Shown in pieces: positions 54,886-63,182 of a stretch of 64,000 nt of DNA. Position numbers and translations under genes: made by a program. Positions within the stretch are counted from its first letter, which is position 1; each line of letters begins with the position of its first letter. Location: NCBI RefSeq assembly GCF_004345645.1, contig NZ_SLWS01000008.1, forward strand, positions 310,001 to 374,000, given 5' to 3'. This stretch comes from Actinocrispum wychmicini (GTDB lineage: Bacteria; Actinomycetota; Actinomycetes; Mycobacteriales; Pseudonocardiaceae). The notes under the pieces were generated by a model. The model saw nothing but the letters and a program-made list of their open reading frames with translations, had not been told where the DNA came from and did not search any database.

Positions 54886-56058
54886 ATGACTATTCGACGT
54901 CCATCAAACGATCGGCTGTCGACCAACATACTTGTCGTCCTCGCCATCGGCACGTTCATCGTGGGCACCGACGGCTTCGTCCTGAACGGCCTGCTCCCAG
55001 TGATCGCCCACGACCTGCGGGTATCCGAGTCCGCAGCCGGACAGCTGACCACCAGCTTCGCCCTGACCTACGCGATCGCCTCCCCGCTGATCGCCGCGGC
55101 GACGGGAAGGTGGGACCGTAGGACGCTGTTGGCCGGGGGCCTGGCCCTGTTCACGGTCGGCATGGCGGGCCAAGCGCTCGCGGCCGACTACACCACAATG
55201 GTGCTCTCCAGAATCCTCGCGGCCGTGGGAGCCGCCGCCTTCCAAGCGAACGCCTACGTCGTCGCCGGCGCACTGGCCTCCGACGCCCGACGCGGCCGCG
55301 CGTTGGCAACGGTGGCCGGCGGCATGAGCGTATCCATGGTCCTGGGAGTGCCCATCGGCGTGTTCTTCGCGCACGACCTGGGCTGGCGCGCAGTGATGTG
55401 GGCAATCGGCGGGATATCCCTGTTAGGCGCGTTGGCAATGCCGTCGCTCCCCTCAGTCCGTGTCCCTGCGGTCACCCTCAAAGTCCGCCTGTCAGTGCTG
55501 GTCCGCCCAGCGGTCCTGAAGGTGCTCCTGGTGACGGTCCTGGGCATCAGCGCCGCCTTCACAGTGTTCGTCTACCTGCCATTGGTGGTCGCACCCTCAG
55601 CGACCGGCACAGTGCTCTCGTGGGTCCTGGTGGGCTACGGCATCGGCCAAGTCGCCGGCAACAACATGTCCGGCCGCTGGACAGACAGATTCGGCACAGA
55701 CCGAGTGCGAATGATCTCCCTCGCCGGAATGGGCCTAGGAATGGCCCTACTGACAGTCGGCGCCCAAACACTGGTGGGCACCATCCTGGTCGTCGCCGCC
55801 GTCGGCACGTTCGCAGGCATGATAATGGTCCCGCAACAGCACAGACTCTTCGCCATAGCCCCAGACGCCCCCACAGTGGCACTCGGCCTCAACGGCTCAG
55901 CCATCTACCTCGGCGGCGCGCTCGGCTCCGCTTTCGGCGGTCTGATCTTGATCGACCCAGGTGTGGCTTGGCTTCCCCTTGCCGGTGCGCTGGTTGCCTT
56001 GTGCAGTTTGGGTTTCGCATACGTCTATCGTCACAATCGGGTCGTGGCTGTAGGTTAG
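54886..56058 (+). CDS. MFS drug-efflux type transporter (DHA1)
   Basis: The 390-residue protein has the twelve-helix layout of the major facilitator superfamily. It has the DHA1-type N-terminus (FIVGTDGFVLNGLLPVIAHDL), a motif-A-like loop GRWDRRTLLAGG and LSRILAAVGAAAFQANAYVVAGAL, close to arabinose/chloramphenicol-type exporters. It probably exports a toxic small molecule by proton antiport. It is divergent from the ArsR regulator. From about 55450 onward the codon use becomes richer in A-ending codons than elsewhere in the window. The inverted-repeat element begins 11 bases after its stop. Confidence 0.85.
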   Translation: MTIRRPSNDRLSTNILVVLAIGTFIVGTDGFVLNGLLPVIAHDLRVSESAAGQLTTSFALTYAIASPLIAAATGRWDRRTLLAGGLALFTVGMAGQALAADYTTMVLSRILAAVGAAAFQANAYVVAGALASDARRGRALATVAGGMSVSMVLGVPIGVFFAHDLGWRAVMWAIGGISLLGALAMPSLPSVRVPAVTLKVRLSVLVRPAVLKVLLVTVLGISAAFTVFVYLPLVVAPSATGTVLSWVLVGYGIGQVAGNNMSGRWTDRFGTDRVRMISLAGMGLGMALLTVGAQTLVGTILVVAAVGTFAGMIMVPQQHRLFAIAPDAPTVALGLNGSAIYLGGALGSAFGGLILIDPGVAWLPLAGALVALCSLGFAYVYRHNRVVAVG

Positions 56059-56068
56059 GCTTCCGCGC

Positions 56069-56388
56069 TGCAAAAGATTGTTCGCTCGCCGCTCGGGCAG
56101 GCCGCCAAGAGGGAGTCCCTTGTCGGGTTTTGCTGCTGTGGTTAGGTTGTTTGGTCGCGGCGCCTCCCTCCCGTGTGGCCTGCCCAAGGGAAACGCATCT
56201 GCCAGGTGGAGTCCAGCTTGGTCTTCCGGTCCGTATCGCACCCAGCCGGGTCGGGTCTCGTAGGCGGACCTCCCTTGGGTTCCGTGGGTGTGGACCCCAC
56301 CTGGCAGATGCGATTGGCTCCGCCCAGGCCACACGGGAGGGAGACACCACTCGGGCCAGGTTTGCTGCGCGGGCACGCGCTTCTTCGT
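56069..56388 (+). repeat. left inverted repeat of HNH element
   Basis: About 320 bases, inverted relative to 57722-58043. Inside it, 56164-56215 and 56291-56343 are themselves imperfect inverted arms of about 52 bases around a 75-base loop. This stretch between the MFS and HNH genes holds no supported gene; open frames here are shadows of the repeat. Confidence 0.9.
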
Positions 56389-56402
56389 ACAGTCCAATGG
56401 TT

Positions 56403-57638
56403 TCAGGCTGCTGTGCGAGGAAGTGGGGCATGTAGTTCGTTGCGTCTCGGTCTCTGTGACGGGTCCACATAGGCCGGTGGTGTGAACCACGGTCTACCGT
56501 CAACCATCTCGACTGTCCATGCACTGTTGTGGATCAGTCGGTGGTGACTCGGACACAATGACGCCAAGTTGTCCAATTTGGTCGGTCCACCCTGCGCCCA
56601 CGGGACGACGTGGTGGGCGTCACACACGCTGGCCGGTCGTTCGCAGCTGGGGAACGAACATCCTTTGTCCCGCAAGTAAAGCCCCCGTCGAATGTGCGCC
56701 GGGGTAGTGTAGGCGGGAACCGCCACATCCAACGGCTTCGAGTCCCCACCCAACACAGCTGGCAGTACATGGGCATCGCAAGCGATCCGTCGCGCTTCAC
56801 TGGCGCTCATCCGCCGGTCACCCGACAACACAACATCATCCAACGCCCGCTGCAGTTCCTCAAACGAGATGGTAACCGCAACTTCAGTCCGCACACCATT
56901 CTGGGTGGGCAACTCCGGACAGTTCGCCGCCATCCGCAGCACATCCGCGAAAGCGTCCCCAGCTCGCTCGGCATACCCTCGGGTGTCGCCGCCTTCCGTG
57001 TGCGGCTTCTCGAACGGCTTCAACAGGTTCTCGAACAGTTGCGCCGATTCGAGGTCCAGGTGACCTTTGAACTCCATGGTGCCGTCCCGGCGGATGTGCC
57101 GACGCAACATCCGCGCTGGCCGCGCTGGCTGCTCCTCCCGAGGCGGTGGCCCATCCGGGTCGACAATGTCTCGGACTCGGGTGCCGAACCGGGTCAAGGC
57201 TTTCGGGTCGTCCTCAGCGGCGCGGGTGAGCATCACTTGCTCGGCGGTGGCCCGCTGCTCGGCATCCAGGTGCGGCAGATTCGCCAAGGTCTTGCGAATA
57301 ACGTCCACGTGCTCGGACCCAACTTCGCCACGCGCCAACGCTTCGGCGGTCTGCGGCAACACCGGCTCGATCACCGATCCGGTCGGTGTCGTCATGGCAT
57401 GCAGATCCTGAGCCTGGGCGAGCCGATGCCGAGCTTCGGCCCGACTGAGCCGCGCGGTGTGCATCAACAGCGCGGAGGTGTTGCTGTACCCAAGTTTGGT
57501 GGCGACGCCACGACTCTCCATCTCAGCCAAGAGCCGGAGCTCTTCGGCATACAGTTGCCGACGGCGTTGTACCACAGCGGAGTAGGCATCGACCAGCTCA
57601 GAATCGCTGGCCTGCCAAAGAGGCGCTGTGGTTACCAT
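56403..57638 (-). CDS. DUF222 / HNH endonuclease (13E12-repeat family)
   Basis: The 411-residue protein has an N-terminal DUF222 domain (about 1-290, helical, with TKLGYSNTSALLMHTARLSRAEARHRLAQA). A C-terminal HNH nuclease follows: GCSFPSCERPASVCDAHHVVPWAQGGPTKLDNLASLCPSHHRLIH, with two Cys pairs for structural zinc and the catalytic His-Asn-His. Base composition is lower in G+C and codons differ from neighbouring genes. Members are repeated many times in actinobacterial genomes and are usually considered selfish or recombination-associated. It lies wholly between the inverted repeats. Confidence 0.9.
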   Translation of the reverse strand: MVTTAPLWQASDSELVDAYSAVVQRRRQLYAEELRLLAEMESRGVATKLGYSNTSALLMHTARLSRAEARHRLAQAQDLHAMTTPTGSVIEPVLPQTAEALARGEVGSEHVDVIRKTLANLPHLDAEQRATAEQVMLTRAAEDDPKALTRFGTRVRDIVDPDGPPPREEQPARPARMLRRHIRRDGTMEFKGHLDLESAQLFENLLKPFEKPHTEGGDTRGYAERAGDAFADVLRMAANCPELPTQNGVRTEVAVTISFEELQRALDDVVLSGDRRMSASEARRIACDAHVLPAVLGGDSKPLDVAVPAYTTPAHIRRGLYLRDKGCSFPSCERPASVCDAHHVVPWAQGGPTKLDNLASLCPSHHRLIHNSAWTVEMVDGRPWFTPPAYVDPSQRPRRNELHAPLPRTAA

Positions 57639-57721
57639 GCAACAATTCTAGCAAACAACAAGGTAGACATGCTGGAATGCAAAGCATTCAGCTGTCGGCG
57701 AACAATAGAACTTAAGAGCCA

Positions 57722-58043
57722 TCGGAGAAGCGCGTGCCCGCGCAACGCAACTATCCTAGAGTGGTGACTCCCTCCCGTGTGGCCTGGGCGCAGCCAATCG
57801 CATCTGGCAGGTGGGGTCCACACCCACGGAACCCAACCGGAGGTCCGCCTACGAGACCCAACACGGCTGGGTGCGATACGGACCGGAAGACCAAGCTGGA
57901 CCCCACCTGACAGATGCGATTCCCTTGGGCAGGCCACACGGGAGGGAGACGCCACGACCAAACACCCCAACCACACCAGCAAAATACGACAACAGACTCC
58001 CTCTTGGCGGCCTGCCCGAGCGGCGAGCGAACAATCTTTTGCA
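57722..58043 (-). repeat. right inverted repeat of HNH element
   Basis: This is the partner of 56069-56388. Its internal palindromic module spans 57768-57948. As on the left, it ends in an outer segment reading TGCAAAAGATTG in the outward-to-inward direction. No gene is supported. Confidence 0.9.
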
Positions 58044-58454
58044 CCCAGGAAGTCCGCAGCCGGCAACAAGAAACTACTGCGACAGCGAAGAACAACCGGC
58101 GCCAAGCGAGAACCTAGCCAGTCAGGGGCAAGGCTGGCAGTCCTAACGATAAGGATCTAATCCTGAAGGGACAGATGAGGACGACGCTGAACCGAGAAGC
58201 GAGCGAAAGGCTCGCGCCGCTCCCCGGATCAAGCGGGAAGATCGGCCGAAGGTGGGCTCAGCAGCGAGCGAGAAGGTCCTTGCCAGGAAACGAAAGACGA
58301 GCAAAGTGCTACGCGGCAACAAAAGGTCCGCGCCGAGCGGTCCGTACCGAGCGGTCAGCACCGTGGCGGCCCGGGCCGGACGAACTGGATGAACCGGCGG
58401 CGACGGTGCTCGCGTCATCAGGCTCAGCAAGAAGGTGGGCGTTGTAGGCAGGGG
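58044..58454. other. intergenic region without a convincing gene
   Basis: An ATG at 58175 with GAAGGG upstream opens a 90-residue Arg-rich frame to 58447, and an opposite frame spans 58143-58430. Neither resembles a known protein. Small hairpins occur at GCCAG/CTGGC (about 58117-58140). I see nothing else definite. Confidence 0.5.
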
Positions 58455-59180
58455 TCAGGTGGCGAGTACTTCGGATTGGATTCGGCGGAGGAGGGGGCCG
58501 GGTTCGATGCCTAGTTGGTCGATCAGTTCGGTTCGGGTTTGGTGGTAGACGGTCAGGGCTTCGGCTCGGCGGCCGGCTCGGGCAAGGGCCACCATCAGTT
58601 GGGCGGCGAATCGTTCTCGTAAGGGGTATTCGCGTACGTAGGTGGTGAGTTCGCCGATCACCGCTGTTGCTCGGCCGGCGGCCAGTTCGGCGTCCACCCA
58701 CTCTTCCACCACCATGATCCGTTCTGCTTCCAGCCTGACCGCTTCCAGTTCCAGGTGGGGTTGGGCGAAGTCGGTGCCGCGCCACTGGTCCAGCGCGCGG
58801 CGGAAGTGGGCGGCCGCGAGGGTGGGGGCGGCTGCCGCTCGGCCGGCTTCGGTCTCCGCGCGGAACACGAGGAGGTCCAGGTCCGCTGTGTCCAAGCTGA
58901 TCCGGTAGCCGCCCGCGACCAGGTCGATCGGCACGCCATCGAGCCGCTCCCGCAGCCGCGAGACGTAAGTGTGCAGATTGGACACGTACGACTTGGGTGG
59001 CTCGTCACCCCACAACACCTCGACCAGCCGGCCGAACGACACCGCTTTGTTGGCGTTGAACAGCAGTTCGGTCAACAGGGCCGGTAGCCGGCTGCCGCGC
59101 AGGGCGACCGGTGCGCCGTCCCTGTTCACGACGGTCAGCGGGCCGAGAACGCCGAACCGCAGGCAAGCGACCTTGAACAT
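58455..59180 (-). CDS. SARP-family (BTAD) transcriptional activator
   Basis: I start at ATG 59180, where AGAGGAA lies 5 bases upstream; 241 residues follow. The N-terminal about 95 residues form the OmpR-like winged helix of SARPs (LRFGVLGPLTVV, KAVSFGRLVEVLWGDEPPKSYVSNLHTYVSRLRERL). Residues about 100-240 are the bacterial transcriptional activation domain (LYRFRAE-like start, LERFAAQLMVALARAGRRAEALTVYHQTRTEL). SARPs usually activate secondary-metabolite or stress genes by recruiting RNA polymerase. It is divergent from the methylase fusion gene, and a strong promoter with a palindrome precedes it. Confidence 0.92.
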   Translation of the reverse strand: MFKVACLRFGVLGPLTVVNRDGAPVALRGSRLPALLTELLFNANKAVSFGRLVEVLWGDEPPKSYVSNLHTYVSRLRERLDGVPIDLVAGGYRISLDTADLDLLVFRAETEAGRAAAAPTLAAAHFRRALDQWRGTDFAQPHLELEAVRLEAERIMVVEEWVDAELAAGRATAVIGELTTYVREYPLRERFAAQLMVALARAGRRAEALTVYHQTRTELIDQLGIEPGPLLRRIQSEVLAT

Positions 59181-59211
59181 GGGATTCCTCTCCGAATCGG
59201 TGTTGCGGAGT

Positions 59212-59242
59212 ATTATCAGCATGTGCTTGTGAACTCTGTCAA
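59212..59242 (-). promoter_or_regulatory. SARP promoter (TTGACA-N19-GATAAT)
   Basis: On the minus strand a perfect -35 TTGACA (59237-59242) and a near-perfect -10 GATAAT (59212-59217) are spaced by 19 bases. The start codon is about 30 bases downstream, leaving room for its ribosome binding site. Confidence 0.65.
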
Positions 59243-59248
59243 CACATG
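59220..59248. promoter_or_regulatory. palindrome over the SARP -35 region
   Basis: CATGTG (59220-59225) and CACATG (59243-59248) are perfect inverted arms, with inner TTG/CAA also symmetric. It covers the -35 box and could bind a regulator of the divergent pair. Confidence 0.5.
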
Positions 59249-59309
59249 AATCGGTGATGAGGTATGTTTCCATCTGATTCGCCGTGTGAACTCGAAGGGA
59301 GCGACCCTG

Positions 59310-61172
59310 GTGTCGAACGAGGCAGCCGTCACCGCGGCCGACATCGCCCGGCTGGCCGGGGTCGGCCGCGCCGCGGTGAGCAACTGGCGTCGCCGCTACG
59401 AGGACTTCCCCGCACCGGTCGGCGGCACCCCGAACAGCCCGCTGTTCACCCTCGCCGAGGTCGAACGCTGGCTACGGGACCAGGGAAAACTCCAAGCCGG
59501 ATCGCCATGGGAACGGCTGTGGCAGCTCGTCGAGGCGCACCGCGGCGACAGCGAGCCCGCGGACTTCCTGGCCGCGATCGGCGCGTTCATGCTGGGCCGC
59601 CCCGTCCAGATCCCGCCAGCTCTGATCCCCGAGCTGGAGACGCTCGCGGCCGTGCACGGTTCGATGGGCACGGCGGAATCCCTGTGGGAACGGTATGTGC
59701 AGGCCAACGCCCGATGGATCGCGGTCACGACACCTGAGACCGCCCGCCTGATCGCCGAACTCGTCGACGCGAAAGGAGTCGTACTCGACCCGGCCTGCGG
59801 CGCCGGCTCGCTGCTGGCCGCGGTGTCCGGACACGGCCTGCTGCATTCCCTCGGCCAGGAGATCGACCCGGGCCTGACCGGCCTGGCTGACGTCCGGCTG
59901 GCACTGCGCGGTGTCCCGACCGAGCTGCACGTCGCGGACTCGCTGGTCAACGACGCCTTCCGGGGACGCCTGGTGGACGTGGTCGTGTGCGACCCGCCAG
60001 TCGGCGAACGCCAGTGGGGACACGAGGACCTGCTGCACGACGAACGCTGGGAGTACGGCATCCCGCCGCGGATGGAGTCCGAGCTGGCGTGGGTGCAGCA
60101 CTGCCTGGCGCACGTCAAGCCAGGCGGACTCGTCGCCATCCTGATGCCGCCGTCGGTCGCCGCCCGGAGATCCGGCCGGCGGATCCGCGCCGAGCTGCTC
60201 CGTCGCGGCGCGCTACGGGCGGTGATCGCGCTGCCCGGACCCGTGCACCTGTGGATGCTGCGCCGGCCGGCCCAAGAGGCGGCGCACAACCTGTTGGTCA
60301 TCGAGAGCACGGCGTCCGAATGGGATCAGGCCGCCGAGCTGGTCATCTCCGCCTGGCGGACATTCGACAGCGGGCAGGGGAATGTCGACGAACGGCCAGG
60401 CGTGGTGCGCTCGATCCCGGTGCTGGACCTGCTGGGGGAGGAGGTGGACCTGACCCCCGCGCGCAACCTGCCCGTGACGTCCGCCCCGGACACCGCGGAG
60501 AAACTCCTCGCCGGGCACCGCGAGCTGAGCGCGCGGCTGTCGGCGCTCGTGCCGATGCTGCCCGCGTTGGACTGGACCGGCCCGAACCGGCAGCGCCGGG
60601 TCACGATGACCATCGGCGAACTGATCAAGACCGGCGCGTTGACGTTCCTCCAGTCCGACGCGCCCGCGGGGGACGCGAGCGGCGACACGGTGCCCGTGCT
60701 GGACCTGTCGGACGTGCTGGCCGACCGGCCGCCGACCCGGCGGATGTCCCGGCAGGTGGCCGGGCCGGCGGTCCGGGTCGAGCCGGGTGACGTGGTGCTG
60801 CCGACCGCCGGGCACAAGCTGGTCGCCCGGGTCATGAACGACGCCGGCGCGGTCCTCGGCCGCGGCCTGTGCCTGCTGCGCGCCAACCGCGAGGTGCTCG
60901 ACCCGTGGTTCCTGGCCGGGTTCCTGACCGGTTCGGCGAACTCCCGGCAGGCCAGCACGCACCTGTCCGCGGCGGCCCGGCTGGACGTGCGGCGGTGCGA
61001 GATCCCACGGATGCCGCTGCCGGACCAGTACCGGTTCGCGGCGGTGTTCTCCGCCCTCGGTACCTTCTCTACCGCGCTCGGCCGCGCCGGCGCACTGGCC
61101 GACCAGGTCATCCAGGCCACTGTGGATGGTCTGGTGGACGGTCTGGTGGCGCCACCGAGGCCGCCAAGCTAG
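59310..61172 (+). CDS. HTH - N6 DNA methylase - specificity-domain fusion protein
   Basis: I prefer GTG 59310, with AAGGGAG 8 bases upstream (620 residues); GTG 59286 would add 8 residues. Residues about 7-55 form a small helix-turn-helix (ADIARLAGVGRAAVSNWRRRY). Residues about 120-400 form an N6-adenine methylase core: DPACGAGSLL (motif I, 160-169) and CDPPVGERQW, in which motif IV is DPPV instead of the usual NPP(Y/F/W). The last about 200 residues resemble a type I specificity domain (VEPGDVVLPTAGHKLVARV, LDPWFLAGFLTGSANSRQAS, RLDVRRCEIPRMPLPDQ). No restriction subunit is near. It is probably an orphan or regulatory methylase; activity is uncertain. Confidence 0.75.
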   Translation: MSNEAAVTAADIARLAGVGRAAVSNWRRRYEDFPAPVGGTPNSPLFTLAEVERWLRDQGKLQAGSPWERLWQLVEAHRGDSEPADFLAAIGAFMLGRPVQIPPALIPELETLAAVHGSMGTAESLWERYVQANARWIAVTTPETARLIAELVDAKGVVLDPACGAGSLLAAVSGHGLLHSLGQEIDPGLTGLADVRLALRGVPTELHVADSLVNDAFRGRLVDVVVCDPPVGERQWGHEDLLHDERWEYGIPPRMESELAWVQHCLAHVKPGGLVAILMPPSVAARRSGRRIRAELLRRGALRAVIALPGPVHLWMLRRPAQEAAHNLLVIESTASEWDQAAELVISAWRTFDSGQGNVDERPGVVRSIPVLDLLGEEVDLTPARNLPVTSAPDTAEKLLAGHRELSARLSALVPMLPALDWTGPNRQRRVTMTIGELIKTGALTFLQSDAPAGDASGDTVPVLDLSDVLADRPPTRRMSRQVAGPAVRVEPGDVVLPTAGHKLVARVMNDAGAVLGRGLCLLRANREVLDPWFLAGFLTGSANSRQASTHLSAAARLDVRRCEIPRMPLPDQYRFAAVFSALGTFSTALGRAGALADQVIQATVDGLVDGLVAPPRPPS

Positions 61173-61188
61173 GGGAAGGACACGGGGG

Positions 61189-62646
61189 ATGGATCGGATC
61201 GTCGGCAACAGGTACGAACTGGTCCGTCCGCTCGGCCGGGGTGGGATGGGGGAGGTCTGGCTCGGCCGGGACACCCGGTTGGACCGGGATGTCGCGGTGA
61301 AGCTGTTACGGCCCGGCTCGTTGCCCGCGGGCTCCGATGTGGAGACGCTGATCAGCCGGTTCGGCCGGGAGGCGCGGCTGATGGCGAAGCTGGAGAACCC
61401 CGGGGTGCCCGCGGTGTACGACACCGGCACCGACCACGAGGACCTGTACCTGGTCATGCAGCTGATCGGCGGCGCGGACCTGGCCGAGTTCGAGGCGGAG
61501 AACGAGCCGGTCCCGATCGGCTGGGTCGCGGCGATCGGCGCGCAGATCGCGTCCGTGCTCACCGCCGCGCACGCCGCCGGGCTCGTGCACCGGGACCTCA
61601 AGCCGCGCAACGTGATGATCACCCATTCCGGCGAAGTGAAGGTGCTGGACTTCGGCATCGCGGTGCTGCGCGACGCCGACCTGACCCGGATCACCCGCAG
61701 CGCCGAGGCCGTCGGCACCCCCGCGTACATGGCGCCCGAGCAGGCCATGCACGGCGTCTCCAGCCCGAGCAGCGACCTCTACTCCCTGGGCTGTGTGCTG
61801 TACGAGCTGATCACCGGACGGCACGTCTTCGACGCCAGCACGGCGCTGGCGATCATGCACCGGCACTACTCCGAGGTGCCCGCGCCGGTGAGCGCGTTAC
61901 GCCCGGAGACCGACCCGCACCTGGCCGACCTCGTCTCCCGGCTGCTGGCCAAGGACCCCGGGGCGCGGCCGGCGAGCGCGAAGGAGGTCTTCGACGTCCT
62001 GGTCCGCCTGATCCCCACCGGCGGCAACGGCGCCGCGATCCCGATGGACCCGACGCGCCCGTTCCGCGAGTGGCGAGCCGGCCCACAACGGGCCACACCG
62101 CCACCGCCGCCACTGTTGCCGCCGCCCATCTTCCCGGTCCCGGCGCACACCACGCCGATCCCCAGATACGTCGACCCGCCGACCGCCCGCGTGTCCCGGT
62201 TCGACACGCCGGGCCGGCGGTTGACCGAGGGCACCCTGCTCACGCTCGGGTTCATGTTCCTCGGGTTCGTCCTGGACGACGCCCTCGACCACAAGACGCC
62301 GACCGAGATCACCGCGGGTCTCGCGTTCTCGCTGCTGTTGCTCGGCATCGGCGTGTGGATGCGCCAGCGCCGGCTGCGGCTGCGGTTTCCGTGGTCGTTG
62401 GCGTGGCGGCGGGTGATCCGGCCGGCCACCAAGGTCGAGCGCGGCGTCGAACGCACCCTGCTGATCGTCGGCGGGCTGATGGTCGCGGTGTACCTGGGCG
62501 GGGTGATCCTGGACTGGGCCGGCGTCCAGCGCTGGGACTACACCAACAGCCGGGTCTTCGACCTGACCATCAGCCTGGGCCTGTTCCTGCCCGGCGTGAT
62601 CATGCGCCAGCACCGGCTCGGCAAACGCTATCCGTGGTATGTGTAG
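61189..62646 (+). CDS. transmembrane Ser/Thr protein kinase (PknB-like)
   Basis: The 485-residue protein is started at ATG 61189; 16 bases separate it from the methylase stop. The kinase domain covers about residues 1-275: LGRGGMGEVWLGRD (P-loop), VAVKLL, HRDLKPRNVMITHSGEVKVLDFGIAVL and GTPAYMAPEQ. A Pro-rich linker (about 300-330) leads to four hydrophobic segments, with no extracellular PASTA domain. It probably phosphorylates cytoplasmic partners such as FHA proteins. It overlaps the convergent methyltransferase gene by 19 bases. It may be cotranscribed with the methylase fusion gene. Confidence 0.93.
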   Translation: MDRIVGNRYELVRPLGRGGMGEVWLGRDTRLDRDVAVKLLRPGSLPAGSDVETLISRFGREARLMAKLENPGVPAVYDTGTDHEDLYLVMQLIGGADLAEFEAENEPVPIGWVAAIGAQIASVLTAAHAAGLVHRDLKPRNVMITHSGEVKVLDFGIAVLRDADLTRITRSAEAVGTPAYMAPEQAMHGVSSPSSDLYSLGCVLYELITGRHVFDASTALAIMHRHYSEVPAPVSALRPETDPHLADLVSRLLAKDPGARPASAKEVFDVLVRLIPTGGNGAAIPMDPTRPFREWRAGPQRATPPPPPLLPPPIFPVPAHTTPIPRYVDPPTARVSRFDTPGRRLTEGTLLTLGFMFLGFVLDDALDHKTPTEITAGLAFSLLLLGIGVWMRQRRLRLRFPWSLAWRRVIRPATKVERGVERTLLIVGGLMVAVYLGGVILDWAGVQRWDYTNSRVFDLTISLGLFLPGVIMRQHRLGKRYPWYV

Positions 62647-63182
62647 TACGAGTCGACCGCCGGTTGGCCGGTGTAGTTCGGACCGGCGCTGTCGTCCGCG
62701 CCCAGGTAGTCGAACGGCAGATCCACCGCGGCGTGCCCGTCGAGACGGATCCGCCTGGTCCGGGCGTTGTAGTGGAAACCGGCTAGGCGCAAGGCTTTCG
62801 TGACGTTCGGTGCCTTGACCGACGACACGTCGAAGTTGGCCACGAAGAGGCCGTCCGGCGTGAGCCACGACGCCGCCCTCGCCAGCAGGCCGAGCTTGTC
62901 GCCGACGTAGTGCAGGCCGTGCACACACGTGATGAGGTCGTACGCGCGGGCCGGCCGCCACGTGCCGACGGGCGCGGCGACGAGCTCCACTGTGGCCGGT
63001 GCCGGGCCGGCGAAGAAGTCGACCAGGTCGACTCCGGTGATCCGGGTGTCCAACACCGACGCGGCGTCCAACAGCGCGCGTCCGCTGCCGCAGCACAGGT
63101 CGAGCCAGTTGGCTGGGCGCCGGGCGACAATGTCCACTCCGAACCCTATGTGTACGCCATGGGCGGCGCTATCGTTCGGCAT
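62628..63182 (-). CDS. SAM-dependent methyltransferase, class I
   Basis: The reading of 184 residues starts at ATG 63182; GTG 63131 (167 residues) is an alternative that avoids overlap with the divergent start. Motif I is WLDLCCGSGRALLDAA, followed by ITGVDLVDFF and YDLITCVHGLHYVGDKLGLLARAASWLTPDGLFVANF, a standard Rossmann methyltransferase. The C-terminal third is less conserved and ends in a Tyr-rich tail. The substrate is unknown. Its start codon shares bases with the start of the zinc-ribbon gene. Confidence 0.8.
   Translation of the reverse strand: MPNDSAAHGVHIGFGVDIVARRPANWLDLCCGSGRALLDAASVLDTRITGVDLVDFFAGPAPATVELVAAPVGTWRPARAYDLITCVHGLHYVGDKLGLLARAASWLTPDGLFVANFDVSSVKAPNVTKALRLAGFHYNARTRRIRLDGHAAVDLPFDYLGADDSAGPNYTGQPAVDSYYTYHG
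63170..63175 (+). promoter_or_regulatory. -10 box for a leaderless zinc-ribbon gene
   Basis: TATCGT ends 5 bases before the ATG at 63181, and no ribosome binding site is visible. It lies inside the 5' end of the divergent methyltransferase gene. Confidence 0.45.

Larger units (their letters stand above)
56069..58043. mobile_element. HNH-endonuclease element bounded by long inverted repeats
   Basis: The unit consists of a left repeat (56069-56388), a DUF222/HNH gene (56403-57638, minus strand) and a right repeat (57722-58043) in inverted orientation. By hand alignment the outer 285 bases of the repeats differ at about 19 positions (roughly 93% identity), and homology continues about 35 bases inward. 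No transposase is present. The DUF222/HNH family is known from the repeated REP13E12 elements of Mycobacterium tuberculosis. Mobility is inferred from the structure, not shown. Confidence 0.65.

Noticed and set aside
56069-58043. Insertion sequence with transposase.
   Set aside because: The only gene inside is DUF222/HNH; there is no DDE, HUH or serine/tyrosine recombinase motif, and no clear target duplication was visible.
58143-58447. Overlapping 90-95 codon frames on both strands as genes.
   Set aside because: Neither has a recognisable domain or clear coding character. The plus frame has a possible ribosome binding site but an Arg-rich, shadow-like composition.
59310-61172. BREX or Pgl phage-defence methylase.
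   Set aside because: No BrxC/PglW-like ATPase, PglZ phosphatase or Lon-like gene is present. The kinase that follows is a membrane PknB type, not PglW.
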